From: an uncultured Bartonella sp.
GTDB taxonomy: Bacteria > Pseudomonadota > Alphaproteobacteria > Rhizobiales > Rhizobiaceae
Direction of reading: 5' to 3'
DNA: 64,000 nucleotides
Assembly: GCF_946479275.1 (NCBI RefSeq)
Contig: NZ_CAMLFE010000005.1
Span: 124,001-188,000, forward strand
Position 1 is the stretch's first letter, and every line of letters begins with the position of its first letter. The notes below the pieces were generated by a model that did not search any database, was not told the DNA's origin, and was given only the letters and a program-made list of their open reading frames with translations. Below, in pieces: positions 7,764-16,871 of this stretch. Position numbers and translations under genes: made by a program.

Positions 7764-10253
7764 ATGTCGATCGGGTACGGTGAAGGAGAACATTTTTCAG
7801 ACGATCAGGGATTTTCGGCTTGTCAGAATGCGATGACGGCTGAGAAAATTCAAAAAAGCCAAAAGGACATGGCTTTTGAAAGCTTGAGAGCGAAAAACGG
7901 AACCGGTGGGGGCCAAGAATTCGGCGAGGGTGAAAGCTTCTCGAAGAAAAAAGGTTTCAGAGCAAGCCGGAAAATATTGGTTACACTTGCTTGCAGCACA
8001 ATTTTTTCAACAAGCCTGTTTTTTGATGGCGCAGCCTTTGCCGAGACAGTCAATGACGACGCAAAATTGGGTGACGAAGTGAAAATTGCCAATAATGGCA
8101 AACAGAGCAAACCCTCTATTGCGGCAAAAAAGCAAAACGCGACGGGGGAAAAGGCGGAAAGTGAAAATAGTGAAGCCGCTTCTAATTCCGCTGCTTCGGC
8201 TTCGGCTGATAATCCGGCTCCACTTGCCGATGAAGGCACGATGTTGCGCCAAGTGGTGGTGAGTGCGACCGGCTTCGAGCAGAATGTGAAAGATGCGCCT
8301 GCCAGTATTTCGGTGATCCCGCGCGAGGAAATCGAAAAAGGGTCGTTCCGTGATTTGACCGATGCCTTGAGGAATGTTCAGGGTGTTGCTGTGACGGGAA
8401 CGGCTGCCGAACAGGATATCTTCATTCGCGGGCTTCCTGGTGCCTATACGCTTATTCTGGTTGACGGCAAACGTCAGAGTACGCGTGAAGCACGCACCAA
8501 TGGCAATTCCGGTTTCGAGCAGAGTTTCATTCCGCCGGCTGCCGCAATCGAGCGGATTGAAGTTGTGCGCGGGCCGATGTCGTCGCTTTACGGTTCGGAT
8601 GCAATGGGTGGTGTTATCAATATTATCACCCGCAAAGTGCCGCAAAAATGGACCGGTTCCTTTACCATTGATGGCACGGCAAACCAGTACAGCAAATTCG
8701 GCAATACCGCTCAAGGAAGCTATTATGTTGGCGACCCTGTGGCGCCCGATGTTGTGGGAATGCAGCTTTGGGGAAGAGGTTTGGGGCGCGAGGAAGATGA
8801 TATTATTTCCGGTACACCGAAGAAAAAGGAAATCGACATTACCGGCAAGGTTACCGTAACACCGGACGAAAACAATGACCTCACCTTTGAAGCCGGTCAC
8901 ACAAGATTGCGCCGCTATAGTTCGGTGGGCCACAATATCGAGCGAACCGAAAATATCAGCCGCGCACCTGTTGACACCTATAACAAGAATGATCGCGACC
9001 ATTGGGTTGTCGGCTATACCGGCCGTTACGGCTTTACCACTGCCGATTTTTCCGTGTTGCAGGAAACCGCAAGCCGTACCAATTACACATGGGACAGCCC
9101 GACCCATGATTATGTTGCCAATTTGCGTTCGCCGGAAATAAGAAACACCGTGGTGGATGGCAAATTTACCACCCCGTTCGACATTTTTGGCCGCCACACA
9201 TTGGTAACCGGCGGGCAATTCAACCGAGGGGCATTGACCGACCAGAACCCCGGTATGCGCACCGGACTTGATGAAGAGTTCACCATTGAACAATGGGCGG
9301 GTTTTGCCGAAGATGAATGGTGGCTGACAGATACATTCTCGCTAACCGGCGGGGTGCGTATGGACCACCACCAGATTTATGGCGAACATTGGAGCCCGCG
9401 CGGTTATGCTGTTTGGCATGCCACCGACAATCTGGTTTTCAAAGGCGGTGTTTCAACCGGCTTCAAAGCACCGGAAATTCGTGAAATTGCACCCGGATAT
9501 GCTTATACAACCGGAGGTGGTAATTGCTTTTACGGGCGCAATCCCCCGAAAGGGCGCAACCGCTGCGGTGTGATTGTCGGTGCCGACAATCTGGAAGCGG
9601 AAAAAAGTACCTCTTATGAATTTTCTACCATTTGGGACAATCTTGATAATCTCGAATTGGGGGCAACCTATTTCTATACCGATTTCAAAGACAAAATCAC
9701 CAACCGGCAGGTTCTGGATAGCAAAGGCAATCCGGTTGAATGGTCGGTTGACCCGAACTATGTGCTTTATGAAAACCTCAATATCGACGATGCTGTGATG
9801 CAAGGGGTGGAGCTTACCGGTTCATGGAAACCGATTGATGTTTTGACTATCCGTTCCAACTACACCTACACCCATTCCGAACAAAAGAGCGGCGATTATG
9901 AGGGGCTGCCTTTGGCAAGAACGCCAAAACACATAGCCAATCTGCGTGCCGAATGGCAAACACCGATTGAAAAGCTCGAAAGTTTTGCGGCTGCAACCTA
10001 TCACGGCAAGGAAACCAATGCGGGTTTTAGAACCGGTACTGCCGGTAAGGCGGTTTACAAAGACGGCAAAATTGTCGGCCGTGAATATGATGATTACGTC
10101 ACCTTCGATATTGGCGGTTCTTACGCTTTTTCCGAAAATGTCAAACTGAATGCCGCAATCTATAACCTGTTTGACAAACGTGTCGGTGTTGACCAGTTCA
10201 ATGATGTGGTGGAAGGCCGCCGCCTGTGGTTGAGCATGAACTCGCAATTTTAA
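7764..10253 (+). CDS. TonB-dependent outer-membrane siderophore receptor (FepA/CirA-like)
   Basis: The 829-residue receptor has a TonB-box-like segment (LRQVVVSATG) near residue 160. A plug domain follows (motifs DALRNVQGV, IFIRGLPGAY, RIEVVRGPMSSLYGSDA), then a long beta-barrel ending in aromatic Phe, as is usual for outer-membrane proteins. I chose the ATG at 7764 because GAGGGA precedes it; an in-frame TTG at 7680 is weaker. Oddly, the signal-peptide-like segment (KILVTLACSTIFSTSLFF...AFAE) begins only about 70 residues in. The extension before it holds two related motifs (GEGEHFS and GEGESFS), and the signal segment is followed by a low-complexity Ala/Glu/Ser linker. The downstream esterase, binding protein and ABC transporter indicate ferric catecholate import. 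Confidence 0.93.
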   Translation: MSIGYGEGEHFSDDQGFSACQNAMTAEKIQKSQKDMAFESLRAKNGTGGGQEFGEGESFSKKKGFRASRKILVTLACSTIFSTSLFFDGAAFAETVNDDAKLGDEVKIANNGKQSKPSIAAKKQNATGEKAESENSEAASNSAASASADNPAPLADEGTMLRQVVVSATGFEQNVKDAPASISVIPREEIEKGSFRDLTDALRNVQGVAVTGTAAEQDIFIRGLPGAYTLILVDGKRQSTREARTNGNSGFEQSFIPPAAAIERIEVVRGPMSSLYGSDAMGGVINIITRKVPQKWTGSFTIDGTANQYSKFGNTAQGSYYVGDPVAPDVVGMQLWGRGLGREEDDIISGTPKKKEIDITGKVTVTPDENNDLTFEAGHTRLRRYSSVGHNIERTENISRAPVDTYNKNDRDHWVVGYTGRYGFTTADFSVLQETASRTNYTWDSPTHDYVANLRSPEIRNTVVDGKFTTPFDIFGRHTLVTGGQFNRGALTDQNPGMRTGLDEEFTIEQWAGFAEDEWWLTDTFSLTGGVRMDHHQIYGEHWSPRGYAVWHATDNLVFKGGVSTGFKAPEIREIAPGYAYTTGGGNCFYGRNPPKGRNRCGVIVGADNLEAEKSTSYEFSTIWDNLDNLELGATYFYTDFKDKITNRQVLDSKGNPVEWSVDPNYVLYENLNIDDAVMQGVELTGSWKPIDVLTIRSNYTYTHSEQKSGDYEGLPLARTPKHIANLRAEWQTPIEKLESFAAATYHGKETNAGFRTGTAGKAVYKDGKIVGREYDDYVTFDIGGSYAFSENVKLNAAIYNLFDKRVGVDQFNDVVEGRRLWLSMNSQF

Positions 10254-10280
10254 AGCCAGGATGAACGGCGGGATGAATTC

Positions 10281-12011
10281 GTGAAAGAAAGAATTAATTT
10301 TGAAAGTTCATGGCTGATGAAAAACATCATGTGCCGGTTTTTTAAAAACCGGCCTTCTCTGTTTCCGGCAAATGCTCTTTTTACAAAGAATGTTTTTGCT
10401 CCGGCAAATTCTTTAACTCTGGAAAACGCTCTCTTTCCGGAAAATGTTTTTGTTCGTGAAAAATCTTTGGCTTTGGCAAAACTTGAAAATTTGGCGGAAG
10501 CCCAAAGTTTGGAAAGCTGCTTCTCCGGAACACGCCGGTTTATTTCAAGCCCCCGCTTTGTGAGGGAAAAACAGGGGGTAAATGTTCGGGTAGAAAAAAT
10601 GGGAATTGTTACGGGAGAACGGGCGGGAATTGTTACGGTTGAAAGGACGGGAATTGTTACGGGAGAAAGGGCGGGAATTGTTACGGTTGAAAAGGCAGGA
10701 GATATTCGCGCACAACGGGCGGGCGTTTGCCGCTTGCAAGCCTTGCCATTTTTTTGCTTTTCATTTTCCTGCGTTCCATTGTCCGGTTTGTCATTTTTCT
10801 GCTTGAAGATGTCTGTTCTTGTTGTTGCCGGCCTTTTTTTCGGCCTTTCCTGTAGTTTTGCGAATGTGGAAAACGAACATACAGAAAAAATGCGCATCTT
10901 CACCAAAGATATAGACGTTTCTTTTGTGGATGGACATATTGCTTTGTTACCACCTGAAGGAGAGGCGCAAAATTCGGCTGGCAACAAAGAAGATGAAAAG
11001 AAAAACAAAGCAGAAAGCCCGACAAAAACCGGCGGGGAAAATTCGGGTAAAATGAATCCAAGCATCGGGTTTCATGGCGCCGGGAATAACGGTTCTGAGA
11101 GCGCCGTGCTTGAAAATGCTGATGAAAAAAGTGATCAAGCGATAAACACCGCACAGCCGACAAGCGAAGAAACAATCAAGGCCGGAAAGAGGCACGAAAA
11201 CAGTGAGATAAGGCGCTATCGCCTGTTTATTGCTGTGCCGGAAAAGCCGGCACCAAGAGAGGGCTTTCCGCTTGTTTTACTCCTTGATGGCAACACGACA
11301 TTCAAGCCCGCAATCAAGCAAGCACCCGATGCCGTAATTGTGGCAATCGGCTATTCCACCGACGAGAAAAAAGAGATTGTGAAACGCCGTTTTTATGACC
11401 TCACCTCTTATGCACCGGCCGATAAAATTCCGCTTCGAGAAGGCATGGAAGCGCCGAAAACCGGCGGTGAAGAAGAATTTCGCAGCCTTATCGAAAAAAA
11501 GATTTTACCGGAAATATTGATGGAATTGCCGGTCAATCGCAACAATATCACGTTCTTTGGCCATTCGCTTGGCGGGCTTTTTGTGATGAAGAGCTTTTTA
11601 TCGGCGGGCAATCACGGTTTTGCTACCTATTGCGCTGCCGACCCGTCTATCTGGTGGAACGGGCATGAATTTATGGAAAAACTTGCCGCCTATCATAAGC
11701 CGGAAGGGTTAAAATCACGATTATTGATTGAAACATCGGGCATTAAAACCCATCATAAGAATGTGACTGAATCGAATAAAAAGCCGGTCAAGGATTTACA
11801 TTCCGGTCCGAATGGCAAAGATGTTTCAGAGATTTTGAGAAAGGTAAAGGCAGTTGACAACACGTTTTACAGCTTTTCCGATAAAAACCACGGCACAATG
11901 CTTTCACCTGCGATCAAAGACTGTCTGCACTTCGCGTTGGGTGCGAAAAATTTCAAACAACAAAAATTTCCCTACAAACTCCCTTCAACCAGTCGAAAAG
12001 AAATGAGGTAA
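10281..12011 (+). CDS. Ferric-siderophore esterase (Fes/IroE-like alpha/beta hydrolase) with repeat-bearing N-terminal extension
   Basis: The C-terminal 280 residues form an alpha/beta hydrolase of the esterase-D/IroE type. The nucleophile elbow is GHSLGG (Ser at about residue 429 of the long form), and a C-terminal His is in DKNHGTM. Such enzymes cleave the trilactone of enterobactin-type siderophores to release iron. The start is uncertain. The GTG at 10281 with GGCGGGA upstream gives 576 residues, including four copies of a GIVT-ERA-type octapeptide. An internal ATG at 10809 gives 400 residues and begins with a conventional signal peptide (MSVLVVAGLFFGLSCSFA), which would place the enzyme in the periplasm. 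The gene follows the receptor by 27 bp and precedes the binding protein by 2 bp, so it is in one operon. Confidence 0.85.
   Translation: MKERINFESSWLMKNIMCRFFKNRPSLFPANALFTKNVFAPANSLTLENALFPENVFVREKSLALAKLENLAEAQSLESCFSGTRRFISSPRFVREKQGVNVRVEKMGIVTGERAGIVTVERTGIVTGERAGIVTVEKAGDIRAQRAGVCRLQALPFFCFSFSCVPLSGLSFFCLKMSVLVVAGLFFGLSCSFANVENEHTEKMRIFTKDIDVSFVDGHIALLPPEGEAQNSAGNKEDEKKNKAESPTKTGGENSGKMNPSIGFHGAGNNGSESAVLENADEKSDQAINTAQPTSEETIKAGKRHENSEIRRYRLFIAVPEKPAPREGFPLVLLLDGNTTFKPAIKQAPDAVIVAIGYSTDEKKEIVKRRFYDLTSYAPADKIPLREGMEAPKTGGEEEFRSLIEKKILPEILMELPVNRNNITFFGHSLGGLFVMKSFLSAGNHGFATYCAADPSIWWNGHEFMEKLAAYHKPEGLKSRLLIETSGIKTHHKNVTESNKKPVKDLHSGPNGKDVSEILRKVKAVDNTFYSFSDKNHGTMLSPAIKDCLHFALGAKNFKQQKFPYKLPSTSRKEMR
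10601..10696 (+). repeat. Four tandem 24-bp repeats inside the esterase N-terminal region
   Basis: The unit starts GGGAATTGTTACGG and occurs at 10601, 10625, 10649 and 10673. Odd and even copies differ (GGAGAA versus GTTGAA), giving a 48-bp higher-order period. The length is a multiple of three, so each copy encodes an octapeptide and copy-number change would keep the frame. Confidence 0.9.
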
Positions 12012-12013
12012 AA

Positions 12014-12943
12014 ATGATTAATAGACGTAATACTCTCGCTGCACTACTCTTTGGTGCACTGGCTTCCGTTTTGTCATTTCAATCACCGGCAAGTGCCGAT
12101 GTTGTCATCAAACATGCCGCCGGTGAAACCTCTATCCCCGATAGTCCGAAACGGGTTGTGGTGTTCGACCTTGCCACGCTCGACAATATGAACCGGTTAA
12201 AAATTGATAATATTGTGGGTGTACCGGAAGGGATAAAGCCGAAATATCTTCAGCAATATAATGATGCAAAATACACCAAGGTCGGAACCTTGTTTGAACC
12301 CAATTATGAGACAGTGGCAAGCCTGAAACCTGATCTTATTATTATTGCCGACCGTTCGGCACCGAAATTCAACGATCTTGCAAAAATTGCCCCGACAATC
12401 GATTTGTCCGTCAACAATAAACAATATCTTGCCGATGTTGATCGCAATGTGACAATTTTGGGCCAGATTTTTAATAAGCAGAAAGAAGCAAAAGACGAAA
12501 TCGACAGCCTTAACAATAAGCTTGAAGAGGTGAAAAAACTTGCGGCTGACAAAGGAACAGGCCTTCTTGTTATGACCACCGGTGGCAAAATTTCCGCCTT
12601 CGGGCCGGGGTCGCGTTTCGGCCTGTTGCACTCCGGTTTTGGTGTCAAACCGGCGAACGACAAACTGGAAGTGGGAAATCACGGGCAGATGATTTCACCC
12701 GAATTCATTTTGGAAACCAATCCCGACTGGCTCTTTGTGATCGACCGTGATGCAGCCATTGGCCGCGAAGGGGAATCAGCTGCAAAATTGCTTGATAATG
12801 CCCTTATCAACAAAACCAAAGCGGCCGAGAACAAGCATATCGTTTATCTCGACCCGCAAAACTGGTATCTTATCGGTGGCGGACTTTCGGGTCTTCATGA
12901 GACAGCCGATCAACTTGATGACGTATTTTCAAAAGCAAAATAA
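12014..12943 (+). CDS. Periplasmic ferric-siderophore-binding protein (FatB/CeuE-like)
   Basis: The 309-residue class III substrate-binding protein starts with a signal peptide (NTLAALLFGALASVLSFQSPASA, cleaved near residue 28). It has the usual helix-linked two-lobe layout: KRVVVFDLATLDNM in the first lobe, SLKPDLIIIADR, then GPGSRFGLLHSGFGV in the hinge or second-lobe region. The RFGLLH arginine region resembles ligand-contact positions in CeuE/YclQ/FatB binders of catecholate siderophores. The ATG follows GAGGTAA and starts 2 bp after the esterase stop, implying translational coupling. It delivers the ferric siderophore to the permease pair downstream. There is no lipobox, so it is a soluble periplasmic protein. 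Confidence 0.92.
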   Translation: MINRRNTLAALLFGALASVLSFQSPASADVVIKHAAGETSIPDSPKRVVVFDLATLDNMNRLKIDNIVGVPEGIKPKYLQQYNDAKYTKVGTLFEPNYETVASLKPDLIIIADRSAPKFNDLAKIAPTIDLSVNNKQYLADVDRNVTILGQIFNKQKEAKDEIDSLNNKLEEVKKLAADKGTGLLVMTTGGKISAFGPGSRFGLLHSGFGVKPANDKLEVGNHGQMISPEFILETNPDWLFVIDRDAAIGREGESAAKLLDNALINKTKAAENKHIVYLDPQNWYLIGGGLSGLHETADQLDDVFSKAK

Positions 12944-13027
12944 GCATTTAGCCTGTTGTTGACTGAAAAAGTCATGAAACGGGTTGATTGTTTCAAGCTT
13001 TAACGCTTAAACATCGGAAGCAGCAGA

Positions 13028-14029
13028 TTGGTCTGCCGGCTTCTGATGTTTTTTAATCGGGTAAAGATTGACGTGCGCTCTCTTATTATTGGCATAACGG
13101 TTATTATCGTCCTGTCGATTATCAGTATGTTTCTGGGGTTTTCCAGTGTTACCCTCTCCGGCCTTCTTGCCGGTGACGAGCACAGCTTCCTTGTATTTTT
13201 CCAAACCCGTGTTCCGCGCACCATTGCGCTTATTCTTTCGGGCGCTTCTCTTGCCCTTGCCGGCATGATTATGCAAATGCTAACAAGGAACCGTTTTGTT
13301 GAACCTTCAACAGCGGGAACCGTTGAATCGGCCTCGCTCGGTATCCTTGTGGTGATGATATTTGCCCCCGGACTTGATGTGATTTTAAAAATGCTGGTGG
13401 CCGCCCTGTTTGCACTTTTCGGCTCGCTCATTTTCATGTTTTTATTGCGGCAAATACCGCTTAAATCTGTATTGATTGTGCCGCTAACAGGTATCATGCT
13501 CGGCTATGTGATTGGCGCGCTCACAAATGGCATTGCCGATCAGGAAATGTTGTTGCCATCGCTGCAATCCTATCTTTTTGGCAGCTTTTCCATGGTGGTT
13601 GAAGGCAAATATGAACTATTATGGCTGTCGTTGCCGCTTTGCCTTATTGCCTATCTTGCGGCCGACCGTTTTACCGTTGCCGGTTTTGGAGAAGATTTTT
13701 CCAGTAATCTCGGCCTTGATTATAAAAAAGTTATGCTTTTCGGCCTTGTCATTATTTCCATGATAACGGCAACCGTCATTTGCACTGTCGGGCGGATTCC
13801 CTTTATCGGCCTTGTTGTGCCCAATATCGTCTCTATCGTCATGGGCGACAATATGCGCCGCACAGCACCTTTTGTCATGATAACCGGTGCGGGACTGGTG
13901 CTTACCTGCGACATTCTTGGCCGGTTGATGAGCAAATCGGCAGAAATACCGGTTGGAACCATTATGGGGGTTCTTGGCAGTGTGCTTTTTATCGCACTTC
14001 TCTTGAAATGGAGAAAGCGCCTTGGCTAG
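13028..14029 (+). CDS. Siderophore ABC transporter permease 1 (FecCD/FatD-like)
   Basis: The 333-residue FecCD-type permease has about nine hydrophobic segments and family motifs: RVPRTIALILSGASLALAG near the N-terminus and GRIPFIGLVVPNIV late in the protein, which contacts the ATPase. The start at TTG 13028 is preceded by GGAAG at a 7-nt spacing; an ATG at 13046 would remove only six residues. There are 84 bp between the binding-protein stop and this start. The end overlaps the next permease by 8 bp, as expected for an operon. It sits in the inner membrane and imports the ferric siderophore with its partner. Confidence 0.9.
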   Translation: MVCRLLMFFNRVKIDVRSLIIGITVIIVLSIISMFLGFSSVTLSGLLAGDEHSFLVFFQTRVPRTIALILSGASLALAGMIMQMLTRNRFVEPSTAGTVESASLGILVVMIFAPGLDVILKMLVAALFALFGSLIFMFLLRQIPLKSVLIVPLTGIMLGYVIGALTNGIADQEMLLPSLQSYLFGSFSMVVEGKYELLWLSLPLCLIAYLAADRFTVAGFGEDFSSNLGLDYKKVMLFGLVIISMITATVICTVGRIPFIGLVVPNIVSIVMGDNMRRTAPFVMITGAGLVLTCDILGRLMSKSAEIPVGTIMGVLGSVLFIALLLKWRKRLG

Positions 14030-15500
14030 GAAAACACCGGACAATAAAAAGCCCGCTCTCAAAGGTGAGAAACCACAACCTGCCGGAAAGGGCGTCACCG
14101 AAACAAATGCGGTCGAGTCCGGTATTGCTACAGCCGGCCTTCTTGAAACCAATCAAATCGAAACTGCAATTGGTGAGAATAATTTTACAAAAACAGAAAT
14201 TATCGAAACCGATGCCAGCGCGCCGAATGGTCAAAAAAATGTTTCTGTTAAAGCGGATATTGTCGAAGCAGAAATTGACGAAAAAGATATTGGCGAAGCC
14301 GGAATTGGCGAGGCAGGCCTTGACGAAGTAAAAATCCCGAACAAGAAACCGGACAGGGATTTGGGCAAAGAAGCGGAAAGGGAAGCAAACGGGCAAGCAA
14401 ACGGGCAAGCAAGAGAAAAAGACAAGAAAGCAAATAGCGAAAATGCCGCAGCTTTATCCCGCTTTATTAGCACGGATGAAGCAAATTCTTCCAAAACGGC
14501 TATTACCGGCAGTGGTTCCACAGATTTGAGCTTCGGCAAAACCGGACATTCAAGAAAAATCCGCTCGACACTACCGCTTCTCGTCGGCCTTGGCGTTGTT
14601 GCTGCCATTTTTATTGCGCTTTACCTTTCATGGAATATGTCGGTTGTGATCTGGCCGTTCCGTTTGGGCAAACTCGTTTCGCTTATTCTGATTGCCTATA
14701 CGATTGCTGTCTCGACGGTGCTTTTCCAGACGGTTTCCAACAACCGGATTCTTACCCCCTCGATTATGGGTTTTGACCAGCTTTATATTCTCATCCAGAC
14801 GGTCGTGGTTTATTTTGTCGGCTCGACCGTTATTTACGGGGTGAGCGACGAAGTGCGTTTCATCGTTGTGGCGCTCATTCTGACACTGTTTTCGACAAGC
14901 CTTTTCACATGGCTCTTTTCGGGAACCATCAAGGGGCTACACATGACGCTTTTGATCGGCGTTGTGTTTGGCGGCCTGTTCTTCAGCTTGCGCATGTTGT
15001 TGCAACTGCAATTAAACCCCGATGAAGCGGTCAACCTCACCGATGTGATGTTTGCCAATTTCAACCGCTTCAACACCAATCTGATCGGCATTGCAGTGAT
15101 TATTGTTGTGATTGTTTCCCTGATCGGCTGGCGTATGCGCTATCTTTTCGATGTGCTGGCACTGGGGCGCGATATGGCAATCAATCTCGGTGTCGATTAT
15201 AAACAGGCCGTCACGCGCATTCTCGTGCTGGTTTCGATCATGGTTGCCGTTTCAACCGCACTTGTGGGGCCAGTCACCTTTTTCGGCCTGTTGGTTGCAA
15301 GCCTTGCCTACCAGTTTACGCCGACGGCCAAACATATGAGCGTGTTGCCGGTTGCCATTCTGCTTTCGATTATTTTTCTTGTCGGCGGCCAATTCATTCT
15401 CGAACAGCTTTTCAATATGGCAAGCCGGTTGAGCTTTATTATCGAATTTGTCGGCGGCATTGTGTTTTTGACCCTGCTCATCAAGGGAAAATTGAGATGA
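14022..15500 (+). CDS. Siderophore ABC transporter permease 2 (FecCD/FatC-like) with long acidic N-terminal extension
   Basis: The C-terminal 310 residues are a FecCD-type permease with about nine membrane segments; motifs include FQTVSNNRILTPSIMGFD and VGPVTFFGLLVASLA. It is preceded by about 175 hydrophilic residues rich in Glu, Ala and Lys, with degenerate repeats (DIVEAEIDEKDIGEAGIGEAGLDE). Ordinary members are near 315 residues. The TTG start at 14022 overlaps the previous stop and has GGAGAAAG upstream; no good internal start with a ribosome site is apparent just before the first membrane helix. The extension would be cytoplasmic and disordered; its role is unknown. The 3' end overlaps the ATPase gene by 4 bp. 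Confidence 0.88.
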   Translation: MARKTPDNKKPALKGEKPQPAGKGVTETNAVESGIATAGLLETNQIETAIGENNFTKTEIIETDASAPNGQKNVSVKADIVEAEIDEKDIGEAGIGEAGLDEVKIPNKKPDRDLGKEAEREANGQANGQAREKDKKANSENAAALSRFISTDEANSSKTAITGSGSTDLSFGKTGHSRKIRSTLPLLVGLGVVAAIFIALYLSWNMSVVIWPFRLGKLVSLILIAYTIAVSTVLFQTVSNNRILTPSIMGFDQLYILIQTVVVYFVGSTVIYGVSDEVRFIVVALILTLFSTSLFTWLFSGTIKGLHMTLLIGVVFGGLFFSLRMLLQLQLNPDEAVNLTDVMFANFNRFNTNLIGIAVIIVVIVSLIGWRMRYLFDVLALGRDMAINLGVDYKQAVTRILVLVSIMVAVSTALVGPVTFFGLLVASLAYQFTPTAKHMSVLPVAILLSIIFLVGGQFILEQLFNMASRLSFIIEFVGGIVFLTLLIKGKLR

Positions 15501-16255
15501 TTGAAATTAGCCATGTATCCAAAAGCTATGACGACACTAGCATTATCGAGGATTTGTCACTTGAAATCCCGAAAGGCGGAATGGTTTCGATTATTGGCCC
15601 CAATGGTGCGGGTAAATCCACACTTTTAACTATGATAAGCCGCCTGCTGCCGATCACAAAGGGTAAAATTACGGTTGACGGAATTGATGTGACAAAGGCC
15701 AAAGGGCCTGATTTTGCCAAACGGCTTTCTATTTTGCGACAGGAAAACACTCTCACAGCGCGTATCACCGTGGAAGATCTCGTAAGCTTTGGCCGCTACC
15801 CCTATTCGCATGGTGTCTTGACAAAAGAAGACAAAACATTTGTCGATAATGCCATTAGCTATCTGGGCCTGGACCCTTATCGCAAACGTTTTCTTGACGA
15901 ATTGTCGGGCGGGCAGAGACAACGCGCTTTTGTTGCTATGGTGATTTCGCAAAATACCGATTACATCCTGCTTGACGAACCATTGAACAATCTTGATATG
16001 CGCCATGCCGTTTCAATGATGAAGCGGCTTCGCAATGCGGCCGACGAATTGGGAAAAACCATTATTATGGTAATGCATGATCTCAATTTTGCCTCCTGTT
16101 ATTCCGATCTCATCATTGCTTTGAAAGAAGGCAAACTCGTCTATTCCGGTACTCCCGAAAATATCATGAAAGATGAAATTCTTTCGGCAATCTACGATAT
16201 CGACATCAAAGTTAAAGATATAGACGGGCAGAAAATCGCTGTTTATTACCGCTAG
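15497..16255 (+). CDS. Siderophore ABC transporter ATP-binding protein (FatE/CeuD/FepC-like)
   Basis: The 252-residue ABC ATPase is complete. Walker A GPNGAGKS is at residues 34-41, the signature LSGGQ at 136-140 and Walker B with the catalytic Glu, YILLDEP, at 156-162; the H-loop is in VMHDLNF. The ATG overlaps the permease stop (ATGA), so it is translationally coupled. It powers import through the two FecCD permeases. It is the last gene of the uptake operon; I see no strong terminator immediately after it. Confidence 0.95.
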   Translation: MIEISHVSKSYDDTSIIEDLSLEIPKGGMVSIIGPNGAGKSTLLTMISRLLPITKGKITVDGIDVTKAKGPDFAKRLSILRQENTLTARITVEDLVSFGRYPYSHGVLTKEDKTFVDNAISYLGLDPYRKRFLDELSGGQRQRAFVAMVISQNTDYILLDEPLNNLDMRHAVSMMKRLRNAADELGKTIIMVMHDLNFASCYSDLIIALKEGKLVYSGTPENIMKDEILSAIYDIDIKVKDIDGQKIAVYYR

Positions 16256-16871
16256 AAACATCCCGATGACATGCTTGCGACAGAAGCTTCATGCAGCATA
16301 GTCAAAAAGCGACAGACAAGGAAAAGCTGCCCTTCAAATTCAAGCGGTCACTTCTGAAGCAATCAACAAAAAATCCGGCAGAAGACCGATGTTTTCACTA
16401 CCTTTCCGTTTTCACCAATCAACTTGACCGGCACGGGCGGTTTTAAGAGGCATAGGCATTTTTAACCGCAATGGCTGCTTTATATTTTTCCTTCTGCCCG
16501 CGTCATTCAAAAATTCTCTTCAACGACTAAAACGGGTGAATTTTAAAAAAACACCATCACTTTTCACCTTCTTTGAAAAAATGGGCGGATAAAAGCGGGT
16601 AAGCCAAATGGCAAAGCGAAAAAGAGAAAAACCGAAAGGCAAAATCATAAGCGAAGGCGAAAACCAAAACGCCAACGAGAAGATAAAATCAGGAAAGACA
16701 AAAGCCGAAAGACCAAAAGCGTTTTTAAAAAACCCGTGTATCGGTGCTTCTTCACGAAAATATTCTTATGCATTTGAAGCGCGTTCATGTTTATAGTCAT
16801 GGCTCAGGAAGCCTCGCCGGAAAGACAGCTGACACAAGATTGAAGTCCGCATTGTTAAAGAGACGTTGCAA
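16256..16871. other. Intergenic region after the siderophore operon
   Basis: These 616 bp hold no supported gene. A 62-codon lysine-rich open frame at 16608-16796 has no clear ribosome site and looks like composition noise. No strong hairpin with a T-run was seen. Confidence 0.45.

Noticed and set aside
8007-9293. 428-codon leftward frame inside the TonB receptor gene
   Set aside because: It is the antisense shadow of a well-conserved receptor; it has no ribosome site and a His/Cys-rich shadow composition.
10250-11065. Leftward 271-codon frame opposite the esterase N-terminus
   Set aside because: It is a shadow of the repeat-rich esterase leader with no ribosome site.
16608-16796. Lys-rich 62-codon rightward frame after the siderophore operon
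   Set aside because: No ribosome site and low-complexity AAA/GAA-driven composition.
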